DNA from: Gammaproteobacteria bacterium
Lineage (GTDB): Bacteria; Pseudomonadota; Gammaproteobacteria; Enterobacterales; Kangiellaceae
Length of the DNA: 64,000 nucleotides
Direction of reading: 5' to 3'
Assembly: GCA_013373375.1 (NCBI GenBank)
Contig: JABXHY010000027.1
Span: forward strand, 62,001-126,000
The first letter of the stretch is position 1. Each line of letters begins with the position of its first letter. Below, piece by piece: positions 23,101-35,100 of this stretch. The notes beneath the pieces were generated by a model. The model was given only the letters and a program-made list of their open reading frames with translations. It was not told where the DNA came from and did not search any database. The position numbers and the translations under genes are program-made.

Positions 23101-26100
23101 AATGCAGCAGGACAGGTCCGCTTTGAAATTAACTCGTTGGGCGAAGTGTCAGAGTTACGTTACCACGCGAATGGGCAAATCGACATGTCGATCCAGTACG
23201 CACATGCGATTAATCTGGATGCGCATGATAACGTACAAGATTTTGACCTTTCCTGGGTTACGGCAGACGCCGATAAAGATCGCTTTAGCTTCGTGGTGTA
23301 TAACGACCAGCAGCAAGTCGCCTACACATTGTCATCGGAGGGTAAGTTAACCCAATTCCGTTACAATGCTCGAGGTGAGAAGATCCGCGAGTTGAGCTAT
23401 CTCGAGACGTTAGGCACCAGTGATCTCGAACAGCTAACGGCGAATTTCATCGAACAGTCATCACAAGACAACACGCTTTGGCAACAAGAGAAGCGTTGGT
23501 TTTACGACGCTGATGGATTAGTCCGTTATATTGCGCACGACGATGGCCGTTTGCAATCGTTTGAGTATGATGCGCTGGGACAACTAATCCGAAGCGAACT
23601 AGATTCAAGAAAAAATATTCCTCTGAGTATTCAGGATGCGGTTGAATTGTCAGGATGGTTAGTGCAACAACCCACGTTTACTCCTGATGGCACTGGCAGA
23701 AAGGCCCTGCAATTTTATGATGCTTCTGGCATGGTTCGTTTTGAGACTAATGCGCGCGGCTTTCTCTCTGAGAATATTCAAGTCAATGCATTCGTCACCG
23801 TGCAAAGGCGTTATAACATCAATTTGTATGATGCGGGTCAGCTTAGACCATCTGATCAACCTTGGACATTAAATGAAATCAGAGGGTTGATTCAATCTGA
23901 GTCGACGCAACCTGAATTCAAAGTTATCGAGACTGTCAGCATCCTTGACGAACGCGGCCAGTTGCGATTCAGCATTGATGGTGACGGCTATATTCAGGAG
24001 CAGCAGCACAACGCTTTAGGGCAAGTCGTTAAAACGATCGCGCATGGGCAGGTGAGCGTTCAGGAAGCCCATCGTTATGGCAGCACTCTCGATCAACCTG
24101 CGGGAACGGGAGCATCATCTTCACTCGACGCATTGACCAAAGCCGATTGGCAAACAATGTCGGCGTCGCGTTTTAATCAGTATATCGAGTCTTCAACTAA
24201 AGATTCTTATGCTCATGATACTGCTACATTTTATTTTTATGATCGAGGACGTTTATCTTTCAAGGTCGATGGAACAGGAGCAGCGACACAGTATCTTTAC
24301 AATGATCGTCATTTGGTTGAAACCGAAATTCGCTACGCCGAAAGACTGCCTATCGACGCCTTGACGCCGCAATCCAATATAAGCGCAATGATTCAGGCCA
24401 ATCCGGAATTCGATCAAGTGAAACACTTTGAGTACGACGAGCTCGGACGAGAAAAAGTCGTCACCGATGCTTTGGGCTATGAGCACCATACTTACTACAA
24501 TGCGTTTGGTGAAGTTGACAAGACCATTAAAGATTTCACCGGTGATGCACGAACCAAAACCTATCACTACAGTCGTGATGGTGAGTTGATAAAAACGGTT
24601 ACAGGCATCAATGACGAGCAGCAGGTAGTGGAGCGCAATACTTATGACGCTCGCGGCCAAATTAAAGAGTCGTTTGATGGAGAAAATTCAAGGTTTCAAT
24701 ACTTATACAATAAAGCGGGCCAGCTTATCGCGGAACTTAATGGTGAAGGTGAGCTGGTACATTACGGTTACAATGACTTTGGCGAAGTGAGGCATCAGCG
24801 CTTTTATGCGCAGCGAGTGAGCGATGAGAATCGACCTACCGCGTTTGCTAATGATGAAGAGCTCTTTGTTTGGTTAGAGCTACAGCAGTCCACTGATGAT
24901 CGTACCGCTTACTTCCAGTATAACGAGCTCGGTGATGTGAAATACCAACGCGATCAGCAAGGTTGGTATACGAACTATACATTTGATGCTTTCAACCGAG
25001 TTGAAACCGTTACTCAGACAGTTGGCACCGATCAGTTCTTAGTAACGGACTACGAGTATGATAATCGTGGTAACGTAATTTACAGTTTAAAAGATCGCGA
25101 TGGTGAAGCAATTTTTCAATCGCAAGGTTTTAACGCGCAAGGACTCTTGGCATGGCAAACTGATTTCAAGGGCATGAATTCATTTACCTACGATGGCGTC
25201 GGACAACAAATCGAACATATTGATGAAACAGGTGAAAGAATCAAGCATGAGTATGATGCGTTTGGTCGGTTAAAATCAATTACAGATGCGTTAGGCCATT
25301 ATACGACTTACTCGTACAATAAAAATGAAAATTCATTAACGGTTACCAGCCCTGAAGGTATTGTAACTAAAACCTTTTATAATGCATTCGGTGATACCGT
25401 TGAGTTTATTGACGGTGAAAATAATAAAACCACTTATCACTATAACCAGTTAGGTAAGGTGGAACGCGTGGTTGACGCGTTAGGTCAGGAACAGTCTTAC
25501 ACCTTTAATCTGAGAGGCCAAACCAAAACGGTCACTGGCAAAGATGGTCTGGTAACCGAGTACGAATACGATTCTGAAAATCGTGTTTTAAAAGAAATCG
25601 TTCATGCTTCAAGTGGTGATGAAGTAAGCGAATTCCAATTTAATGCTTTCGGTGAACAAACCTTAAAAATCGATCGCTTTGGCGATCACCATGAAAACGT
25701 TTACTTCAATCAGGGCAAAACAGTCCGTCAGATTAAAGATAAATTCGGTCGAGGACTGACAACTCAGTTGCAGTATAACGGACATGGTAAAATCGTTCTT
25801 AAAGAGCAATGGGAAGCTTCACAGTCAGATAAAATAACAACCACTAAATATCAGTACGATAATCTTGGTCGTTTGAAGACTCAAATCGATGACCCAGATG
25901 GACTGGCGCTAGAAACACACTACAGCTATAACGACGGCGATCAAGTTGTACGCAGTGATGAAGCGACTGGCGGTGTTAGCAATGTTCATTACGATGCACG
26001 AGGGCAAGTGCAATATCAACGCCAGGAAAACGGTGTTTTAACAGAATTTGTTTATGATGTAAAAGGTCAGCTCGTAGAACAACGAGTTTATCTTGAACCT

Positions 26101-29100
26101 ATTACTGAAGGTGAACTTTCCAGTTTAATTAATGGTTGGTTCCATGCCGGTGAATATCATACGACACGTTTTTTCTATGATAAAGATGGTCGACAAATTG
26201 CACAGCAAGATGCGCGTGGCTTGTTGAGTATCACTGAATACGATAATAATGGATTGGTAGCACATCAATACAAGCTAAACGAAGCAGATAGCGCTTCGGT
26301 GTTTAAGTATCTGGGACTAACACCTGAGGCATTTCAATATAATCCTATAATGCAAGGAACTGAGCCAAGTTCGAGCGATTGGTATATTTATGATGCAGAT
26401 CCGTCTGACGTAAAAGTTGAAGAAGTTTTTGATGAACAAAAGCAACAAAACGTCATACACTTAAATGGAACCTACGGTAACGGATTTCGACTCAATGGTA
26501 TTGAGGGCAGTACATATTGGCCTTTGACTTCGATAGAACAGTTACAAATTCAAGTTAAACCTGAATCTCAATCGAACTACTATCTTAATGTAGAGACAAC
26601 TGAGGGACGTTTTCTTCTCACATACACAACTCGCGATATCGATACGCCGTATCAGAAAAACGAATATTTATACTTTGGTTTAGGGAACGATTTCCCAGAT
26701 GGGAATTGGCACAACCTGACATTGAATATTGCGGATGATTTAGCAAAGTTTTATCCAGATGCCGAAATTACTAGAGTACGAGCACTCTTGGTTCGTGGTC
26801 ATAACTCAATTGGTACTGTTCGTGCGATTTCTCAATCATCTGAGTTAGGCAACACTGTAATACCCGAGTTAACGAGCGATAATTTGGCAACAGCCTGGGA
26901 AACTTTCAAGCTACTGAGAGCTTGGCATGATTTAGGTCTTAATAATCCTTCCACACCTGAATTGGACTTCGACCGAGTAAGATTAAACGAAGCTCTTGCA
27001 GAATACTCTAACGATGATTTAACTCTAGAAGAAAAGGCCAGCTTGTGGCTCCATCTGCAGCAAGAATCTAATCAAATTACCAGTCAAACCAAAATATATG
27101 ACGAGCTTGGTCGGGAGCAGTTCGTCATTAACAGCAATGAGTCGGTATTGGAAAAACGTTACGATGCGACCAATCGAGTCGTGGAAAAGATCCAGTACGC
27201 CAATATTACCTTAGCTCAACTGGTAAATGACTCCTTCGATGCAACCGTATCACTATTGCCACAAAGAACCGCAAACTCTGATAAAGAAACGCAGTATCTA
27301 TTCGACGATTTGGGGCAGTTGCGTTACGAAATAAACCAGAGGAAAGTGACTGAATATCAGTATTCTGAGACAAATGGAAAATTGGCAAGAACCATTGCTT
27401 ATGCAAATCCTCTGTCAATTACTAATAGTTTTGTAGCTAATCCAGTCACATTAGAAACAATAGAGTCAATGCTATTGACGTCGAGTGACGATCGCCATAC
27501 TCACGTTATTTATAATCAAAAGAATCAAGTTCAATATAAAATTGGTCCATCTGGTGATTTACAGCAGTTCAGTTATGACCATCAAGGTAACATTCAAACA
27601 ACGACTACTTATAATACCCGCCTCGATACGCAAAACGACTGGACAATAGCTAACCTTGATTTTATTGCTTTAAAAACCAGTGATAAGCAAGTGTCGGCTA
27701 CAGCGTTTGACGCTCTCGGTCGCAAAGTTGTTGAGCGCGATTCTTTAGGATTTTTCACGGTCTATGAATATCGACATTTTGCAAATGGTGAACATGAAAT
27801 TGAAACAGTTCGTTTTGATGCAACAATCGATTTGGAAACCTTTAAAGTTGAAGATCTAAGAAACGCTCATATAACATCCATTATTAATTCGTTTATGCCG
27901 GTTCGAACTTGGCGAAATATTGAGATGTTTAATGGCGCAGGTGAACTAATAAGAGAAACGGACGCTTTAGGTAATAGCGAACACTACAAATACAATCACC
28001 TAGGTAAAGTCACTGAGCATACCAATAAAAACGGCCATACTGAGTATTTCTACTACGATAAGGTCGGCAACTTAACAGCCACTTTCTCACCGACAGAAGT
28101 TCAATACGATGAAAGCTTAATTGAATTTAACGAAATTGATTTTGGTGGGGAAGATCCGTCTGTTGGTTATATAAAGTTATTCGAATACGATAAAAATAAT
28201 CAGTTAATAGAAGAGCGCTTTTATCAAGATGAGCAAAGCAGGGATAATATTGGCGAACCTGCCGGTAACTTTGCTCGCAAGATTTTTTCATATGATAAGC
28301 TCGGAAATGTTACACAGACACAGGTTTTTGATGTAAACGAAAAACTGATTCAATCTGACTATAAACAGTATGATAGCTTCAGTCAGATTACTAGTCACAT
28401 CCAAGGATATGGTACACCGGCTAGTCACGAAACACGATTTGAGTATGACGATTTAGGTCGAATGACCAGAAAAATCGATGCTTACAATACGGCGGATCAA
28501 GCGATTACTCAGTTTGAGTATGATGAGTTCGGACAAAACTCAAAAGTTATCAGTCCACTCGGTTATGAAATAACTGAAACAGATAGTGATTGGGCTAGAT
28601 CTCAACGTAAGTATTTAGGTTACTCACAGAATTTATCGGATCTTTCTTCATTAGATATTCAACAATTACTTGAGTTGTATTCAACTCAGCAAGCATTTGA
28701 TGCGAGTAACAAAAAGATTTCGCAAACGAATGGGTTAGGTGAAGTCACTGAAACAAAATACGATGCGTTCGGTAACATTGTTCATACGACTTATTCTGAT
28801 GGGCGTGAGGAGCACTATTATTATAACGAAGCTAACCAATTAATCTTGATGATTGATGCCATGGGGCGTGGCGTGGAAACGCGTTATAACGCGATTGGTC
28901 AAATGACTCATGAGATTCGATACGATGTAAGTCTCGAAGTCTCAACACTTTCTATTAATTCTAATCCACAATCACTTCTGGAACAGTTAAAGGAAGGTAA
29001 TAAGTTAGAAAAGCAATATCAATATGATGAACTCGGTCGTAAAACTCGAGAGCGAGATGCTGCAGGTAATTGGATTGAGTACGAGTACGATAAGATATCG

Positions 29101-32100
29101 AATATTGTATTAGAAACCAACCAAATGGGTATTGAAACTCATTTCTTATACGATGGGTTGGGGCGAAAACGTGCTAGCCAGACTAATTCTAAAATTACAG
29201 ATATTGATCATCTTGTCGCTCGGTTCTCCTACGATATGATGAATCGAGAAATTCAAATTGACAAAGCATATCGTAGCCCTAACTCTGGTTATGATGGTCC
29301 TGTAATTGAACTGACTGGCTTTAGCGATAATTCGTTAGTAGTTGATCAACAAGATGCTCCTGAAACTAATCCGGTTGCACTTTCTTTCATCACTGAAAGC
29401 AAGAAAAGCTTTAATATTTTAGGGCAGATTGCCTCTTCAACCAACCTCGCTGGGCAGACTACATCATATGCTTACGATTCCGTTGGAAATGTTTTAACTG
29501 AAACGAATAGTTATGGTGGTGTCAAACATCACTACTACAACGACTTACAGCAAAAAGTTGCCACTGTCGACGAAGAGAACTATCTGAGTCTGTTTGACTA
29601 CGATAAGCAAGGTAATGTGATTAATGAAAAATACTACGGGACCGCTTTAAGTGAAGCTCCTAGTATCCATTATTCGAAACTAAGTGAAGTATTTAAAGAT
29701 AGCTATCGTGAGAAAACACATGTTTACGATATTCTTAGCCGCATTGTCGAGTCGAAAACCAGTGCAGATTGGCTGGTTAATGAATCACTAGAGTTTGACC
29801 AGCAAAGTATAATAATTTCAAGAAAATATGATGCGCAGGGGAATGTCATATCAGAAACGGATGGCCGTGGAAATACGACTCAGCACTATTATGATCTTCT
29901 TGGCAATAAGTTACTAACACTTAACGCAGAAAATGAACTAGTACGATATCGATATGATGGATTTAATCGACTGGTTTTTGAAGACCAAGCTGGTGAACGT
30001 TATTCAGGTTTAGGAGGTGTTATAACCAATCCTCCAATTGGCATTAACTTGAACCTAAACAGTTCTAGTTTCGGCAATGCCAATTCACTAATTGATTCTA
30101 ATAGCGTCACAATTGGTAATCAGTCTACCGTAAATGAATCTACACAATCATCGCTTTCTTTAGGACTCAGTCTACGGCCGAGCAAAGGTTTACTGAATAA
30201 CTTTATTAATGGACTTGCCTCAGACAAAGTTATAACTAAACAATATACGTATGATCAAAATAATCGTATTACCGAAATTAGAATTCTTGAGACCAACTTG
30301 AGCTATTATTGGAACCAAAATACCAGTAAGTCTTCATCTTCAGCGACAGGGGACCACGTAACAAAATTTGTATATAACGATTTAGGCGGGCTAGAAAAGC
30401 AGGAGGTTTTCGCTGAAGTATTTTTCCAGTATTTTGGAAAAACACGGGCAGGGAAAGTATATACTACTGATTACGAATACGATAGTTTTGGTCGAGTAAT
30501 ATCGGAGAAGTCACCAAGTTTTGTTGGTTTTAACAATCAAAATTTGAGAACGGTTAAAAACACAAAGTACAATGCAGTTAACCAAATTACAGAGTTAAGT
30601 TATGGATCGAAGAAAGAGCAACTTTACTTTTATGATAATGGCAGGTTGGCGTGGACAAATGGTTTCGAAGGAGAAAAATATTACTCCTATGATGAAAACG
30701 GTAATTTAGAGTCTGAGTTTAATAAGGGGCTCAAGCGACGGGAAACTAGGATCTTTGATAACCGAGGCTTGGTAAAAGAAGTTGAGATTTATGATGCGGA
30801 GAGCCAATACAGTAACACTTTACTAGAAACTCGTAATTTTAGATATAATGCCTATGGTGAGGTCTCTGAACAGGGTGTCAACGGCAATTACTATATAGAA
30901 AATCAATACGATAAATTTGGCAACCTTACTTTAACCAATCAGGAGAATGGTGTTTATACTAGGTTGTTTTATGATAAAAGCGGCAATACTGTTGCTAAGT
31001 TAACGTCAGACTCTGTATCAATAGAGGATTACTCTATTGCTCAGATTTTGGCAATGAAGCCAACTTCTACTTATCGTAATTTTTATATTAGTCATAATCA
31101 ATACGATGACGTAAATCGTCATACTTCATCGAGTAAAGTGGATGTCTCATCTTGGCTCTCAATCGACGGAAATGAGCAAAAAACTGTCGGTGATATATTA
31201 AAATCTTACTTGCCACAAAGTTCTGCAATTTCATCTAGAACATACAATGCATTTGGCCAGGTGTCCGAGTTCAAGGATGCCAAAAATAACGTGACGAAGT
31301 ATGAATATGACAAACTAGGAAACATGACTAAAGAAATACTGCCTTCAGTCGACGTTTGGCATGAGAATGGCTACCAAGAGACAGGTGTTAAGCCAATTAA
31401 ATTATACGAATATAATGTGGTTGGTGAAAAAATTTCTGAAACAGATGCCAATAATAATAAAACAAACTATAAATATGCCCACGATAATGTAACTGAAACT
31501 ATCTACGCTGATGGAAATAGTCGTCGTAGAGAATATGATGAGTACGGTGAGCTTAGAGCAACTTATGAGGAAGGAGGTCTCTACGCTAAACAATTTGATT
31601 GGGTTGGTATTGGGGCTGGTGCTAAGAGAGTAACATCATGGTCTACAAAAGCTGGAAGCGATGAGAAATATTACGAATATACTTACTATGACGTTGATAA
31701 CAAAGTCATCAAGCGTGTCCGTGAGGAAGATATTGGTCTTGAGGGCTATCAACACTATGAAAAATTTCAAAATATTCATGATTATGAATATGATGCATTA
31801 GGTCGGCTAACTTATCATAAACAGTCAGTTAAACGTTCAGCTAACAACTATACTAGAGATGTAAGTTCCGAGAGTCATAATTATGATCGAGTCTCCTCTG
31901 AGGCCAAATCTATCGCTGGGGTTGGTGGTACGATTACTCGTAAAACGAATGCGATTGGTAAATCCTTAGTTGAATACTCTGATTATTTTAATCGATTACA
32001 TGCTCAAGTCGACTACAGCGGTCATGAATTTAACTGGGATTACAATGCAGCCGGACAAGTCACAAGAGAGTCCAGCAAAAACTACTTGTCAAATATACCG

Positions 32101-35100
32101 TCTTTAAACAGCTTAAATTCTGATTTTTCAAGCAATAGTTTCGCTCTATATTCAGGTGGACCTAGTTCGTTTGGTAGTCTATCACTTGTTGACTCCAGCC
32201 CACTAAATGGTGACTCATTACTGATAATTGACGACGATAGTCCTCTCCCTATACCGGGGCCAACTCCTCCTCCAGAAGAGCCTGTACAGAGGTTTACAGG
32301 TAAAGATACTAAGTACGAATATGACGGTTACGGCAATTTAGTAAAAGTGAATGATGTCGCTAACAAACGAGAGAATAACTATGATTATGATAAGGCTGGT
32401 AATCGAGATTACGAGGAGCTACGGTTTTACGACGATGGGCAGTGGCAAACACACCAAAAACTGAGAGTACTTTACGACAGTCATAATCGAGCAAGGTATT
32501 ATTATCAGTCACTTGGTGGTGATAACTATTTTAATGTAGCTTTGTATTACGACGCAGTCGGCAATGTTCGACGAAAGAAAATTTATTCGCCTGCGATAGA
32601 CGTTAATGGTGCTAAAGAAAGGCAGAGAAATGACTTTTGGTATGCTTATGATGAGCGGAATCGAATGACAATCTCTCAAGGAAGAGTCGGAAAGATTACT
32701 AGAAACTTTATTGAGTTTGATAGACCTATCGGTGGAATGGATGGCTACTGGATTACTTATTTTGATGAGCAGGAAGCTCGTTCAAAGAACGATTCCTCTA
32801 TAAGTATTCATCAAGAAGATGGACATCAAATTCGTTATGATGATACGGGGAGACGGAAGTCCTTTACATCCGGCCTAGAGTATTCAAAAGGAACAGAAAC
32901 AAGAAATAGAGCTATAACCAATAAGACAGAATATTATGAATATGATGACAATGGGTATTTAGAAGAAATTAGGTTAAGTCAATATTCGAAAAAGATTTAT
33001 GAGCGAGGGAATGATCATTGGGGCCGTGTGATTAGGGAAACCGAGTATGAGAAAGACGGAAATAAATTTGAATCCTCTTTTCATATTTACGGAGTTCATA
33101 ATCAAAAAGTTCGAACCGTTTCAACTGATTATAGAGTTGATAGTTGGAATAAAGGGACAACTACAGACTTTGAATACTCTAAGGATGGAAGGCTTCTCGA
33201 AAGTCATTCAATTAAAGCTAATCAAGATAACTCTACGACTAAGACTTACACTTATTATTTATATACAGCCTATGGTAGTAGTTATAAGCAACATACGGTT
33301 ATTAGTTCTAAAGATGGAAAGGTGAATAAAACAGAAATTTCATTTGATAGAAATGGAAACGAAAAGGGAGCAACTGTAGAGGCGGATCGACAGTCTAGAG
33401 AGCTCGATTATAAAAGAGATGCTGAAGGAAAATTGATACAACGTTTCACTACGCCGTTCACGGGGAATAATGATAATTTCAAGCGCGAGCACCGTTATTT
33501 TTATTTCAATGGTAAAGCGATAGGTGATGTTGGGGATGACGGCACAACTAATAAAACATTTGCTTCCCAGCTTGCCAATAATATTGCAAATTATGGTAGA
33601 GAAGCTAAAGATATAGAATATGATAACTACGGCAGTGCTAATAAGACTTACGACTTTGATAGTAATCTACATTTCTTTTCTGGTTCTGCTAATTCGCAGT
33701 TTTATACAGCATCCGGAGGAGAAACACTCAGAGCGCTGGCTCAATCTTTCTATGGAGACTCTAGCCTCTGGTACGTAATTGCAGATAAAAATGGGCTCAG
33801 CGCAGATACCGTATTAAGTAGCGGCCAACAAGTCTTAATTACTTCGAGTGTTCAAGCTCAGCGACATAACAATGATACATTCCGTGCGTTTTCGTCTCAG
33901 GAAACCATGCGAGATATCATGCCTCCCGCACCTGTTAACGAAAAAAATTGTGAAACCTTAAAAATTATTACGATTATAGCGGTCACTATAATTGTTTCAA
34001 TACTCACTTATGGTGCAGCAACTGCTGCACTTGGCACTTCAGGATTTGCGCTATTAGCAGCTGGAGGTATTTCTGCGGCGGCTGGAAGCTCTATTAATCA
34101 AGGGCTTTCGATGGAGTTTGGGTTTCAGAATGAGTTCGACTGGGGGGCATTAGCAAAAGAAACTGTTGTCGGTGCAATTTCTGGTGCCGCTGGAAGTTCA
34201 TTTGGAGGGGGCAAACTCAGCTGGGGGAATGCCGCCATGCGCGGTGTTACCACGGGTGCGATCAATGGAATAAGTAATGTTGTGTATGCAGCGTTCAATA
34301 GAGAAAAATTTACTGGAAAAGATTGGTTAAATGAAGGCTTAAACTTTGCCACTAGTGTGGGTACGTCCTTACTTAGTAATGTTAGCATTGGCAAAATGAC
34401 TGATCCTAAAATACCAAATAGTGGCAAAACCGTCGATCGTATATTAGGAGGAATGAGTAATTATGCAACAGAGGGTGGTGTTGCAAACTTTATTGGTTAC
34501 ACCTCGCTTCAAGCTGCTTACTCAGCAGCTCAAGGAGTTTCACAGAATATAATTCGACAAGCGATATTTAATTCAAAAGATAATCGAAAGATTAACTGGG
34601 GCTCCGTTGCTCAAACGGCAATTCAAAGTAGTGCAAGTTCATTAGCTTCAACCTCTGTAGGCTTAGTGAAAGCGAAACTCGGAGATTGGTTTCAGAAGTT
34701 TGGTAGCGGAACGAATAAAGATCCAATTTTAGAAGAGTTAGCTTACTTTGATGATCTCAAAAATCCCACTGACGAAGAACTATTAAACGCTCATCCTGGA
34801 CGCGTCATCGGCTATAGTTTAGATGGAAATGATCCGTATGATGTATATGGAGATAACATTGACACAAGTTGGGTCAATAACTTCGTTGAAAATCCAATCA
34901 AGGATGCTTTAGATACTGAGGTTTCGATAATACCTTCAAAGTACACCACAAATTCTGGTTATTATGAGCCTTCAGTCCAACATTCTCCTGTGAGCGCCCT
35001 CGGAAGCGATCCTGAGATTCTTGAAGAACTGGCGTACCTTGAAAGGCGACCCAGTGTAACTGATGAGCAACTGCTCGAAGCTGCTAAGACAGGAAGAAAT

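Noticed and set aside
24253-24660. 135-aa minus-strand ORF inside the giant YD gene
   Set aside because: Antisense to clear YD-repeat coding sequence; repetitive composition readily yields long antisense frames, and no recognisable motif was seen.
17128-33700. Repetitive DNA resembling a VNTR or CRISPR array
   Set aside because: Repeats are degenerate at DNA level and maintain one reading frame of YD peptides; no conserved direct repeat/spacer structure.
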